Of a stretch of 64,000 nt of DNA, positions 11,403-24,024 are shown piece by piece; positions within the stretch are counted from its first letter, which is position 1; each line of letters begins with the position of its first letter. The translations under genes were made by a program, and so were the position numbers. The notes under the pieces were generated by a model, which saw only the letters and a program-made list of their open reading frames with translations, made no database searches and had not been told where the DNA came from. The DNA comes from Sipunculus nudus (taxonomy: Eukaryota > Annelida > Sipuncula > Golfingiida > Sipunculidae). The stretch is from contig CM049309.1 of NCBI GenBank assembly GCA_026874595.1, positions 90,852,723 to 90,916,722 on the forward strand, read 5' to 3'.

Positions 11403-11999
11403 ATGCCGGAGCAGAGCAATGACTACAGGGTGGTGGTATTTGGGGCTGGAGGTGTCGGCAAGAGTTCTCTCGTGCTGCGTTTTGTACGGGGGACCTTCCG
11501 TGAAAGTTATATCCCAACCATAGAGGACACGTACCGACAGGTTATATCCTGTAATAAACAGGTGTGCACGCTTCAGATAACGGACACTACAGGCAGCCAT
11601 CAATTCCCCGCTATGCAGAGACTTTCTATATCCAAGGGGCATGCCTTCATACTTGTGTTTTCAATCAGTAGTCGCCAGTCTCTGGAAGAACTGCGGCCGA
11701 TATTCGCAGAAATCTGTGAAATCAAAGGCGACATTGAGAACATACCAATAATGTTGGTAGGGAATAAATGTGATGAGACGGCCCGGGAGGTGTCCACCCA
11801 GGAAGGGGTGGCCATTGCCAAGCAGTGGAGCTGTGCTTTTATGGAGACCTCGGCGAAAACTAATTACAATGTCAAGGAACTCTTTCAAGAACTGCTGCAG
11901 TTAGAAAAACGCAGGACAATGAGCTTACAGCTTGATACAAAGAAATCAAAATCTCAAAAGAGAAAAGAAAAATTGAAGGGAAAATGTGCATTAATGTAA
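11403..11999 (+). CDS. DIRAS: DIRAS-type Ras-family small GTPase (Di-Ras1/2-like), 198 aa
   Basis: A complete single-exon reading frame of 198 residues, the usual Di-Ras length. It starts at the [14 protein letters not shown] start that is characteristic of the family. All GTPase motifs are present: P-loop GAGGVGKS (residues 14-21), switch [12 protein letters not shown] with Thr39, switch [10 protein letters not shown] (61-68), NKCD (121-124) and ETSAK (148-152). It ends with a lysine/arginine-rich tail and the CAAX box CALM (195-198), which predicts farnesylation and membrane attachment. The position of Ras Gln61 is Ser65, as in known Di-Ras proteins, which have weak intrinsic GTPase activity and stay largely GTP-bound. 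The family acts in membrane signalling, is often neuronal, and antagonises Ras/MAPK. The coding exon begins after an acceptor at 11369. I chose the ATG at 11403 from family alignment; an in-frame upstream start is possible through exon 10331-10376. The frame appears intact. Confidence 0.96.
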   Translation: MPEQSNDYRVVVFGAGGVGKSSLVLRFVRGTFRESYIPTIEDTYRQVISCNKQVCTLQITDTTGSHQFPAMQRLSISKGHAFILVFSISSRQSLEELRPIFAEICEIKGDIENIPIMLVGNKCDETAREVSTQEGVAIAKQWSCAFMETSAKTNYNVKELFQELLQLEKRRTMSLQLDTKKSKSQKRKEKLKGKCALM

Positions 12000-13088
12000 T
12001 TGTGTGTACACGTTAAGTATTTATTGACGGCAAGAGCTCTGGTAGCCTCGACCTCGGGTTCCCATAGGAACATCCAGCGACCGCGGGCGGCCCATCAGCT
12101 GGAGACGTGGAATGGCATCCGGAAGCGATCATGTCACCAGACGCCGCTCATTTAAGGTGTTCTTGGTATTACAGAGCTTCTGGTACCAGAACAATCCGAG
12201 AAGTTTTAGGTGAATGACTGAGGACAAAGGGCATTTTTATAGCGTCGATTAACGCCATGTGCGTGGTCGTGAAGGCATTGTTGTTAACACTTTTTTATAC
12301 AGTTACGAGAAGAGGTCAGTGCACTTTTCGTCTGTTTGAAAAAAAAAACTGCGATGACGTCAGCATGACGTCTGCCTTTCATACTATATATTAGCACAGT
12401 GAAGAACAGTGGAGAACCCGGGCGACGTCACATGGCAGACATGTTCAATTACAGCAGTATTTAAACTGCTCATTAACAAACTGTTAATTCCTGCACAGAC
12501 TACTTCTGCAGTACCCGTACGTACTCCGGCACATGTAAATATTTACTATAACCACGTGACTGGAACTAAGTATAGCCACAACGTCTTGTGATAGAACACT
12601 TTCACTTTCCTGTACTTGACATTTCCATGGATTAAATATTGTGCAATAGTCTGCGCAAGCTCGATGGTAGGGGTAGGTACAGATATGGTTTCAGACTGAA
12701 GCAGAGCTCGCATTTTTACACAACTGCATTCTGTTCAAGTATAGATGGTATTCTATTACGCTTATAACAACATTATGTAACTTCAATCCTTAAATCATCA
12801 CCTGTGTGCATATAATCGCATCATGAAGGAATCGGTACAGAGAATGAATGTCATTCTGATAGACTTCATAACGTCTAAAGCCCCTACATACCTTTACCTT
12901 GTATTTCCTTGGCAGCCTAATGTTGCCGTTGTTTATGGATTTATTCCATTTATTTAAAATTCGAAAATGGACAAGGCTTTAAACATGATTCTTGTCGATG
13001 GCCTTACTAGTCACAATATGTATCTAATATCTAATCTGCAATAAGTTCATACACACGATTTAAGATACGTAAATGAATATACGTATAG

Positions 13089-13090
<2 letters not shown>
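12000..13090 (+). other. Probable DIRAS 3' UTR and downstream DNA
   Basis: There is no further coding exon after the stop at 11997-11999. The first clear AATAAA downstream is at 13371-13376, with another cluster near 13652-13662, so the 3' UTR could be about 1.4-1.7 kb. This is inferred from signals only. The short open frame at 12409-12591 matches nothing I recognise. Confidence 0.4.
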
Positions 13091-13124
<34 letters not shown>

Positions 13125-13132
13125 TTAAAATG

Positions 13133-13171
<39 letters not shown>
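13091..13171. repeat. Compound (GA)n / (TA)n microsatellite
   Basis: (GA) repeats at about 13091-13120 and (TA) repeats at about 13136-13171, separated by 15 bp. Confidence 0.95.
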
Positions 13172-13174
<3 letters not shown>

Positions 13175-13419
13175 CTAGCATCCATGCATATAGAGCACAC
13201 ATATTTTATTGTATGGAAGCATGTGTATACCTCGAGGGATTGATACGAGGGTCGTTATTTCTTAATTAAAGCTACTGTTAGGAGTTGTTACGTTGAATTG
13301 TTTACAGATCGGCCTTTGCATTTCGTTATTTTATTTCTGTGGGGGATGGATCTGCAAATTCACATATGTAAATAAACATGTTGGAGCACTCTACTCGAAG
13401 TTTGTGTCATAATGTTTTT

Positions 13420-13590
13420 AACACACCCCCGCCACCAAGCAACGACATTTTTTAGACAAATCTTATGCTTGACGGGGGTATTGGGGACCCCCACCCCACT
13501 GCTCTCAACCAACGACATTTCTTAGGCAATTTTTATGCATGACACCCTTCGACCCCTCCCTGCGAGACAATCCTGGATCCGCGCCTGTTT
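13420..13590 (-). repeat. Diverged repeat fragment with GGCGCGGATCCAGGAT-type end
   Basis: Two copies of CAACGACATTT(T/C)TTAG followed by similar text lie about 70 bp apart, in a C-rich context. The fragment ends at ATCCTGGATCCGCGCC (about 13570-13587), which on the minus strand reads like the GGCGGATCC termini at 24.0 and 26.3 kb. It is probably the end of a decayed transposon. Confidence 0.4.
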
Positions 13591-15289
13591 TACCTGATTT
13601 AATATGTATTATCCATCTGTAACAATGTAAATGTTTCGTATGAAAAAAAAAATTAATAAATAAATGTGGTAACATCAGCACTTGAATTATCTCCTGTTGA
13701 CCATACTTAGTATGGCGGAAAAGTAATGTAGTGGAACCGCAGTATTGGAAAATATGGACCGTGCATCATAAAATATACATTGTGATCCAAATAAATGTGC
13801 TCTTAGCTTGTGTCACTCTGTCATTTCATCAGCAACTTGGCAAACCAATTCGTGTTCAGAATTAAAATCAACCAGAACAAACTGGCATGTCCCCTAGCGC
13901 CAATTAACACGGCGGCTTTTGCCATGGTAACGGGTGCTGAATGCATATCGATTTCACTATCGTTGGTCCCCCCCGTGGCTGATCTCACTGCGGCTCCTCG
14001 GGCTGACTATCCGTTAACCTGCAGTTCGGCCTCATATCGCTCTGTGGTCTTCCAGTAATTCGTTTACACTTGATACCCGCTGCTTTATCGGTGATAGAAT
14101 ACTAGAAACGAAAACTTGGTGTCAACCTCGTCCCATATTGACTCTCCCGCAGGCATTTTACCACATGTATGCGAAGCACGTAGTTGCCAGTATGACGGAG
14201 GACGTCAAGTCATCCAGCCCACACTGATACGGCTTGAAAGAAAACTGTTAAAGTATCTGCTTTTCACCCAGATCACCTTTCAAATTTAATGAACTATTCC
14301 TTGCTTTCACTACAATTTGTCTTTTGACTAATATTCCTTCATCAGATGTAAATGCCATTGGCATTTCCCTTACTGGAAGACACATGTACATATATAAAAG
14401 AAATATAATCTTGCATCTATAGCCTGATCGGGAAATACTGAAAACTTAAATACCTATATTTTTTTAAGGCGCTCATATCCTAAGGTTTTGTTTCATAAAG
14501 CTATTTCTAGATTTTGAAAGAGGACGACAAACGGAAGAGGGGCAGACGACGGGACAGCCAGAAACGGGGAAAAACTTAATCCAGAATTAATCGACACAGA
14601 AAAAAAAATAATGCAATAATTTTAGTAATCAGTTTGATACTGTCCTTACTAAATGAATAGGAAGCGTTAGATGGAAAGAAGCATTCCACAAAGAGCAATA
14701 CGGATTTTACTTCACCCAACAAGACCCCAAATATTACAAAATAATGAATAGTTATGCTGGAAATTTTTTTAAATTTTTACATGCTCCTAAATGTTCAAAA
14801 CATACAGTGTGTCCCATTCATAACATTTCAATACGCCCAATAGCCGTCAATGTGTTTAAGAAGAAAAATACTTCAAATGAACATCTTCTCAGACAAAATT
14901 TGGCATTTTATCAGCTGACGAAAAAATAAATCCTGTACTCCAGCTTTATAACAAGTTGTACCCAGTAAATAATGTGCGGTGGAGAAACGAACAACATATG
15001 TCATACTATCGCCGATCTGGATCAAAAACATTTGTATGTATACTTGAATTCACTATTTTTATTCATATATTTATATGTGTTGTCTTACTGATCCAAACCA
15101 TATCTTAAATATACAAGGACTATCTAGGAGGAATATATGAGGCTATATAAATTTATTTTGATATATAGGGAAAGGAGAGAAATAAAATGAGGCAGAAGAA
15201 AACGGGAGATCATATAATATGAATTTACGAGAAGATAAGTGACTTGATAGTAAGGGCCATGAGAAGGATGTCCCAAGGTTATTTCATCA
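13591..15289. other. No gene recognised
   Basis: Frames such as 13810-14058 and 14744-14929 are open but lack recognisable domains, splice context or start context. No repeats stand out. Confidence 0.4.
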
Positions 15290-15379
15290 AATAAACATCA
15301 TCAGAGGAGGTGAACAAAGCCTGGTAGTTGTGTAAATAAACATCATCAGAGGAGGTGAACAAAGCCTGGTGGTTGTGGT
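15290..15379. repeat. 45-bp tandem duplication
   Basis: Two nearly identical 45-bp units beginning AATAAACATCATCAGAGG at 15290 and 15335, differing by one visible base (GGTAG versus GGTGG). Confidence 0.9.
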
Positions 15380-17280
15380 GGTGAACATGTTATTAAAATA
15401 TTTCAAAGTACAGAAATCTAGAAGACACGCAAAAGCAAAATTAAGAAGTCTTGATAAGACCTCAGAGATTTGCTGTGATCTTATACCTGCGAAGTGCAGG
15501 TAATTACTTCCCGTGTGAATAAAAACACTGAATTGCGAAAGCCTTGATAATTAACTCCGGTGTTAGCATTCATTTCCGCTTCATTCAGTACTAAGCACCA
15601 CCTATAGGGACTATGGCCCTATATTTCTATGAGAGGTTTAAATTAAGGAAAAACGACCTGGAATCTGGGAGGCGTACAAAAATACAAATGGTATAACTGG
15701 GAGTTTCATGGATAAGGGAATAAGATTGAAGATTAGTATTTGATGCAGTAAATCAATGTTTCACCAAAAAGGACACAAGATAAAATGGGCACTAGGAAGG
15801 AAGACGCGTTACTCTTCTTGTAATGAGAGTTGAGACAATTACAAACACTAAAAGCAAAGAAGGAAGGAGGGGTAAAAAAGATGGACAACCTTTGGAAAAG
15901 ATGGTTTCTGATCAAATGGAGCTTTTAAAGATCAATGGAGAATTGTCACAGTTGAAAGTTTAGAACTTGACACACAAAAAGTAAATAACAATAAGAGCTC
16001 AGAAGGCAGGGGATTATAAAGATTATAAATGACCAGAGTTAAAGATGACTGGTTAAAGACCAGCTCATTAAAGATCAACAATATAATCTGTCAATATTTT
16101 CCTTGGTGTTAGGGCAAACAGAATACAAATGTGGAGGGAGTTCGTTTGGAATAAGAAACATGAGCGGATAAAAACCAGGGAATTAAAGAACATGGACATA
16201 TGACATCGAATAAACGAGAATAGTTTTAAGGATGAAGGTATGAAAAGTCAACAGGGAAAATGACGGACTGAAGGTGATAGACACATGGACAAAGTTAACA
16301 GGACAGAGGATCATTACCAAGCTAATTTGTTTACATCTAGATAGGCGGAGATCAGGCAATATGCAAGTACTTTTATAAACGTTTGTCCTCAGTTAAAATG
16401 TATGAATATTTTAATTACTTATTTTCTTATATTTCGATGAACAATTAAAAGGCAATAAAAATGAAGTACAATGAAACCTGTGTACTAAGACCATCCGCGG
16501 GACTGACCAAAAGTGGTCTTAATTCACGGGTGGTTTTTCAGATATGTTCCACTATATATTACACAACATGTTTGCTGCTGATATATGTATTAATTGTGAA
16601 AACGGTACAGCATTTGTCACATAAGGAGATGATTTAGTTTTTACTTTTGTTCCAATATAATGGTCTATATAATGATGTCAATACATCATCTGGCAAATAA
16701 TTCAAGATAAAGCAGTAACAACCTTCAGATTGTGTTTGTGAGTGAGAGTTCGATTTATGTCAATCATTCTCGTGTAGTTAGCAAGTATGGCAGCTGCCAT
16801 GCACGAGCCGGGCTGTGATAATTATCCCTGGCAGTGGAGAGCTCATCAGATGTGTGAGGGAAAATTGGTTCCGCCTTGAGCCTGAATGACGACACCAGAA
16901 GCTGGCAGGTAAATGAACTGGGCGTGGACAATAATAAGTATTAATGTGACCAGTCATCTGAATTAAAGCCAGGGTTCGGGCAATTACTAGACATATCCAA
17001 GAGCTCTAGTAATAGGGGTCACCTGTTCACAGTTTGGTACAAAAAGGGATTGTGCTGAGTTTCCTGGTAGTGTTCCATCCTTGATGACAGGCGACAAGGT
17101 AACAAGATACGGCATGCAGTACACATGCACCCAAATTATACTTACATTCATTGAAAAAGGCTGTATTCCCCCTTAAATAAATGTAAAATATCGCACTTTA
17201 TTAAAGTTTCTTGGCCAATGTATATATAGTCCGACAACAGTACTACAGTTCTTACAGATATTGTAATGGCACCTCATATT
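15380..17280. other. No gene recognised; possible transposon terminus near 16.47 kb
   Basis: AT-rich DNA. At 16468-16540 the stretch contains AATGAAACCTGTGTACTAAG, a GACCATCC segment, and the related inverted TGGTCTTAATTCACGGGTGG. This style resembles subterminal sequence of some invertebrate DNA transposons, but I found no partner end. Confidence 0.35.
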
Positions 17281-17680
17281 TTGACTCCAAATGTTAGGAC
17301 AATATGTGTATTTATTGCAAAAACATCTCGTGCAAGCTTGCTTTTCAGCTTTTATTCCTATGATGTTGAAACTTTTGCAACTATATCCGCAACGGTCATG
17401 TGAATTCCTTCATTTACCCATACAGAGATTATGAATTTTGGTCACTGTAATAATTATCAATTGACAAATAATGGTACAAATGCATAACTTCTGAACATGT
17501 AGGTGGCGCCACCGAATCAGGCACACGGCTTGCATTTAACAAGATTCAGACATGTAAAGACTCCTAAAATTCATTTACCAAAAAAATCAAGGGGGCTACC
17601 GGGGGACAAGTTTTAGGGATTAAGTCATAACTTTTAACATTCTGTAATAAAAGTCATAGTTTTTCTATACACAGTTTAAT
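17281..17680. repeat. Dispersed repeat copy with GGTGGCGCCACC core
   Basis: The perfect palindrome GGTGGCGCCACC lies at 17502-17513, preceded by GCATAACTTCTGAACATGTA and followed by sequence resembling the copies near 5.8 and 45.6 kb (CATAACTTTTAACATT and similar). Limits are approximate. Confidence 0.45.
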
Positions 17681-19127
<1,447 letters not shown>

Positions 19128-20005
19128 TGTTACGGAACCTAATATCAACAGATAACGTAGTCGTGACGAACATACATTTGGCAATGGAGATTAAAAAAAT
19201 CAGATTCTATAACACAAGGCAGCATGAAATGTCTAGGGGAATGAATAAAGAAGTCATTGTTTTTTTTTTTTTTTTAACAAAAAATTATAATTTATTCTTA
19301 AAACAATCCTAACATTACAATACACTAAATCAATACAATTATACAGTATAACACCAGTTCAACAGTAAATCAATATATAAATAAAGGGTACAGTACCTGG
19401 ATACCACCACTGTCACGGCGACAAAAAGTCCTTTAAAGCAAATAATCCAGATGAACAGTTCACATAAATCTTCTCAGAGAATAACAGTCCAGTCAAATCA
19501 CCAAATCAATTTGTTGTAATCCAAAAGTGAAGTTCTGATAATGATCCCAAAGGCAAACTGAAGACTAATTAAAATCCGTTACAAAATCGAAGAAAAGCTA
19601 TAAATGCCGCAATAATAGGAAAAGGTCCACAAACTTACTGACACTCTTCTGTGTCCGCTGGAATATATCTCTCCTCTCTCCCGGCTCTAAAACACAGCCC
19701 CTTATTTATTACTTTTCACCTTAGGCCGTGAACTTTTTCATATACCCAACAATCCAAAGAACCCAATAATACACACTTACAGGAAACATCGAGAACAACG
19801 AACGCTGTGTTTCTACATATCAGGGTTCACACGTGGGCCGGCCCGGCTTGGCCAGGCGAGAAAGCCCCCAGACTAGCATGACCGCTGTACCCACACGTCA
19901 GACCACACGCGTGGGCCGGGCTATGCCGCCATAGAAACGGACAATGCTAGCGCTGCACATACACATGTAAGACTGCTGCATACAATAAAAGAGACATCTG
20001 TAACA
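19128..20005 (-). repeat. Left LTR, inverted (reads on the minus strand)
   Basis: About 878 bp, bounded on the plus strand by TGTTACGG and CTGTAACA. Its reverse complement aligns with the right LTR in blocks: GGGGCTGTGTTTTAGAGCCG, then GTATCCAGGTACTGT, then ACTGTATAATTGTATTGATT, then CAATGACTTCTTTATTCAT. It carries AATAAA on the minus strand near 19290. The adjoining sequence 20006-20025 is the reverse complement of the polypurine tract that precedes the right LTR, so the inverted piece includes a little internal sequence. Confidence 0.85.
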
Positions 20006-20040
20006 CTCCCCCTCCTGTAAGAAAAAAGAAAATTTTCTAA

Positions 20041-20433
20041 AAAAAACTGGATTCCGTCCAGTCAGACCAAGGGTCTAATTTCATGTCTGGCTTATTCCAA
20101 CAAGTTATGCTTGAGCTAGGTATAAAACAGTACAGCTCTTCGCCATACCATCCTGAAAGTCAGGGCGCCCTCGAGCGTTTTCACCAGACAATAAAAAACA
20201 TGATCAGGACTTATTGCTATGACACACAGAAAGACTGGGACGAAAGAATCCACCCATTGCTGTTAGCTGTCAGAGAATCCTTTCAGGAGTCCTTGGGTTT
20301 CTGTCCCTCTGAACTAATTTTCGAACATGGACCTCGAACGGAACTTCCATTGAAACTGCTTAAAGAAAAACTCTTGTGTGAAAATCCCGATTCTTTTAGT
20401 TTACTGCAGTATCTCTCAGACCTTCGCACTTAA
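20041..20433 (+). pseudogene. Truncated retrotransposon integrase (second half of the DDE core)
   Basis: An open frame from a stop at 20038-20040 to the stop at 20431-20433. It holds the second catalytic Asp in SDQGSNF (codon at 20065) and the Glu in GALERFHQT (codon at 20173), separated by 35 residues, which is exactly the D-35-E spacing of retroviral/LTR integrases. YHPESQG and the following ERIHPLLLAVRES region also fit. The zinc-binding N-terminal domain and the first catalytic Asp are missing: the frame begins where the inverted LTR/polypurine sequence stops, so the break coincides with the rearrangement. The sequence after the stop (to about 20577) still reads as the integrase C-terminal region but is interrupted. 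Confidence 0.85.
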
Positions 20434-20577
20434 TTACACAATGCTTGTGAAATTGAAAAGTCAAATCTAAAATCTGCACAAAGTAAAATGAAAACAAAGA
20501 ATGACAAGCACACTGTAAGTAGGACATTTGAGCCTGTTTCTGTAAATTGTGTAAAAACACTGACCCTGACCCAGTTA

Positions 20578-21545
20578 AAGTAGATACTGATGTAGTGTGA
20601 TGTAGACATTCAGTTTGGTAGAGTACCATTAAAAAACTCAGACGTGCTTAAACATCTGGATGCCAAACTGTCACACCTTACCGCACCACAACAACAAGAC
20701 CCTAATAACCTGCTGCGGAATTATGAACATTTGTTAAGTGACATTCCAACGCGAACTAACATGTTGTGCCATGACGTCGATGTTTGCGGGGAAAGCGCAG
20801 TCAAGCAACTTCCATATAGACTGAATCCAGAAAAGCAAAAGATTCAATATTTGCTGACCAATAATTTTATTGAACCTAGTAACAGTAACTGGAGTTCATC
20901 ATGTATTCTTGTGCCAAAACCTAATGGAAGTTACCGTATGTGCACAGATTATCGAAAACTGAACTCTGTCACCAAGACTGACTCGTTCCCGATCCCGAGG
21001 ATCGATGATTGTATTGATAGAGTCGGTAGCTCCAGATATGTCGCCAAGTTTGACTTGCTAAAAGGATTCTGGCAAGTTGCGCTGACAGATCGAGCGAAAT
21101 AAGTGTCCGCATTAGTGACGCCGTAAGGACTGTGCCAGTATAAAGTTATGCCGCTTGGCATGAAGAACTCGCCAGCCACGTTCCAGCGCCTCATCCATAT
21201 GGTTGTCAAGGACATTCTGGGCTGCGACGCATATATTGATGACCTTATCGTGTACAGCGACACCTGGGAGAAACATCTGCAAATTCTTCGCGACCTCTTC
21301 GAAAGACTCAGTGAAGCACGTCTGACCATCAACATAGTAAAATCTGAGTTTTTTCATGCACAAGTAACATTTTTGGGTCATATTGTAGGGCAGGGTCACG
21401 TAAAACCTGTTGATGCTAAAATAAGTGCTACTTCTGCATTCCTAGACCAGAGAACAAAAAGCAAATAATGCCTTTTCTTGGTATGGTTGGGTACTACATA
21501 GAGTTTTGCTGCTGTAGCTGAACCTTTGAAAATGCATTTCAGAAT
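20578..21545 (+). pseudogene. Gypsy-type reverse transcriptase, interrupted
   Basis: The main frame (20644-21102) carries VPKPNGSYRMCTDYRKLN and the first catalytic Asp block FDLLKGFWQV. It is cut by stops at 21100 and 21124. The same frame then resumes with MPLGMKNSPATFQR, the catalytic YIDDLIVYS motif and FLGHIVGQG, before another stop at 21466. Sequence to about 21545 (FLGMVGYY region) is shifted and degraded. RT of this type copies the element RNA into DNA in cytoplasmic particles, but this copy cannot make a functional enzyme. Confidence 0.9.
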
Positions 21546-21985
21546 TTGAAAGCAATTTTGCAAAGTTCACCAGTTTTAGCAGCTCCAGACTTTTCTGTAC
21601 CTTTTAAGTTAGCTGTGGATGCTAGTGAAACTGCTGCTGGTGCTGTGTTGTTACAAGAAGGCAATGATGGCATAGATCATCCAATTTGTTATTTCTCAAG
21701 AAAGTTTAATGCAAACCAGAAAAACTACTCCACTATTGAAAAAGAATGTTTGGCTTTGATTTGGCGTTGCAACATTTTGAAGTTTATGTTACTTCATCAT
21801 TCAGGCCTATCATTGTCTTCAGCGATCACAATCCCCTCGCGTTCATGAACAAGTTGAAGTGTAAAAATCAAAGATTGTTGAGATGGAGTTTGTTCTTACA
21901 GGATTACAATCTTGATATCATACACATTAAAGGAAAGACAATGTACTTGCTGATTGCTTATCGCGATGTTTATGAAATGTTGTAA
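21546..21985 (+). pseudogene. Retrotransposon RNase H, frameshifted
   Basis: The first part (21546 onward) has LAVDASETAAGAVLLQ with the catalytic Asp, and STIEKECLALIW with the catalytic Glu. Near 21764 the frame shifts, and HFEVYV then VFSDHNPLAFM (third acidic residue) continue in the next frame to the stop at 21983-21985. The end (DIIHIKGK) is the usual RNase H tail, so pol ends here. This domain removes the RNA template during reverse transcription. Confidence 0.88.
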
Positions 21986-22092
21986 ACAGGATGTTTATGT
22001 AATGTTGTAAATAAGATGATTTTGAGATGTTGTAAAAATTTAGTGATTGTGATCGCAAAAAGAAAGTTTTCTGTGAACACTTTCTTTTTTTT

Positions 22093-22110
22093 TTCTTACA
22101 GGAGGGGGAC
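22093..22110 (+). other. Polypurine tract before the right LTR
   Basis: TTCTTACAGGAGGGGGAC lies directly before the LTR start at 22111, the standard position of the plus-strand primer site. The same tract in reverse complement abuts the left LTR at about 20006-20025. Confidence 0.75.
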
Positions 22111-22888
22111 TGTTACAGGTGCTCTTTTTATTGTGACACCCTCGCCGGGCCGTTTGTTACATTCTATGTTTAATCCGTACTGGTTGAACTCTCGTTGACA
22201 TGTTAGCCTTGGGCTTTCACGCCTGGGCGTGGGTCACGTGATGACCCTGGTTTGTGGGGATACACACGACTATGTTCTTCTAGATAATTCCTGTGTCGCG
22301 TGCTTACCGTGTATGATGTATTATTCTTCGAATGTTCTAGAGGTGGAAAATTCTCGGCTTGGGGTGAAGAGTATATAAAGGGGCTGTGTTTTAGAGCCGG
22401 GGGCAGAGAGAGCAGAGAAGTTTTCTAGCGGACGCAGAAGCGTGTGTCAGTTTCTAGGACCTTATTCGACGCGTGCGGCAATTATAGATTTATCTTCACA
22501 GTTTCCCCTGGATTTTGTGCATTTGGACTTCAGTTTACTTTCCGGATTGTTACAAGAGCTTTACACACAGCTTTATACATTTAAAGAACTTATCGTTGTG
22601 ACGGTGTTGGTATCCAGGTACTGTGCACATTATTTTCTGTGTGATTGTATTGATTTTTTGATATACCGCTGTTTTACTGTATAATTGTATTGATTTAGTG
22701 TATTGTATTGTTAGGGTTGATTTAAGAATGAATTATAGTTATTTGTTAACAAAAAACCAATGACTTCTTTATTCATGCCCCAAGACATTTCACGCTGCCT
22801 AGTGTTACAGAATCTGATTTTTTTATCTCCGTTACAGAATTTGTGTTCATCACGCATACGTGATCGGTTTATGTTAGGTTCCGTAACA
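22111..22888 (+). repeat. Right LTR of the Gmr1-like element
   Basis: About 778 bp, starting TGTTACAG and ending CCGTAACA, so the tips are TG...CA with a 6-bp inverted repeat (TGTTAC/GTAACA). A TATA box (TATATAAA) at 22372-22379 precedes a GC-richer segment typical of the U3/R boundary. The left LTR has a degraded TATA region (AATAAATAAG) and many substitutions and indels relative to this copy. The two LTRs are therefore old, or were never a pair from one insertion. Confidence 0.85.
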
Positions 22889-24024
22889 CAGGATACAACG
22901 TGTGACAGAATACAGCATGTGACAGAATACAGCGTGTGACAGGACAAATTTTAGTTATTTTACAACTGATACAAGGAAAGAATATATATTGGAAAATTAT
23001 ATTAGTAACACATAGGCTTTCCTCGGTCATTTCCACCTTCTTGTTGATATGAAGAAAGCAGAAAGTGTCAAATAAAATGCTGAGCAGTAATTATAATTTG
23101 ACAAGGATTCACATAAAACGGACAGTCTGGCAGATGAGGGTCAAGGCCATTGACCACCTGCACAAAAAGAATGTATGAGTTGTTTACTGTATAAAAATTC
23201 TAAGAAAAATAACAGTCAAATTTTGAAAAGCCAGGTCACTTGGCTGCATGACCGCGAAGCATCTAGGAGGTTGTGGTTTATATGACTGGCTCTTCTTGAG
23301 AAACCTGAGTAATCAAACAACACAGTGCACAAATGCCCAGTATATTTAAAACAGCCGACATTATAAGTGCAGAATTTAGCTTCAAATGATATTAGCTAAG
23401 AATATATGGCTCTGAAACAAAATGTTGAACATGTGTAACAAAATCATTAGGCGGCTTAAAACACGGTTGTCTTTCGGGTCACGGTGGTCAATCCATACGG
23501 CTATGGTATGTGTTTACAAACTAGGCTATAAATTCTAGCACGAAATAATTTACCATATCTATTTACTCAAAAGTTTTACAGCAAATATTCCTTGAATAAT
23601 TATTCTATCACTACAAAGAATACCGTAACACTTTCAGATAATATGTGCAAACAATATTATCCTGGCTTAATTCTACATTACTGTTTAATATGAGAATTGT
23701 AAAAACAAAAACCCGGGGGGGGGGGATCTGTCCAATCCCACCCTTTACAGCCTTCATCCCTGGTTTTACTTAGTTGTATCGCTTTCATACACTAGGCGTT
23801 TATGTTCTAAACAAACAGGTGTATTGGAACAGCGCCATGTTTATTGCTTTGACAGGCAGCTTTCACACCTAAATAGGCGTACGATGGACGATTTCCATGC
23901 TGTTCCCATGACAACATCCAACTTGGAGCCACAATCTGCCCAGTCTGCTGTATTAGAACCGAGGTGTCAACCAAGTACGCACAAGTTAGTAAAGAGGTTA
24001 TGTACTCAAATACCAGTTGAGTAT
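22889..24024. other. No gene; short tandem repeat beside the LTR
   Basis: Directly after the LTR, TGTGACAGAATACAGC-type units of 17 bp are repeated about three times (22899-22945). The rest is AT-rich with no recognisable exon; a poly-G run lies near 23715. Confidence 0.5.

Larger units (their letters stand above)
19128..22888 (+). mobile_element. Decayed Gmr1-like Ty3/Gypsy retrotransposon with inverted LTRs
   Basis: The two boundary repeats are copies of the same LTR in opposite orientation: the left one reads on the minus strand, the right one on the plus strand. Between them, on the plus strand, lie a truncated integrase, a reverse transcriptase and an RNase H, in that order. RNase H ends only about 125 bp before the right LTR, so there is no room for the usual downstream integrase. 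A Gypsy-type RT with integrase upstream is the arrangement described for the Gmr1 clade. Gag, protease and the first part of integrase are missing, and pol carries stops and a frameshift. The flanks (GTGAAAT left, CAGGATA right) show no target-site duplication, as expected after rearrangement. Confidence 0.85.

Noticed and set aside
11244-11888. Minus-strand open frames opposite the DIRAS exon
   Set aside because: Shadows of a strongly conserved plus-strand coding sequence; they match no family.
20949-21399. Minus-strand open frames of 95-128 codons over the RT region
   Set aside because: Opposite-strand shadows of the retrotransposon RT, whose conserved motifs are on the plus strand.
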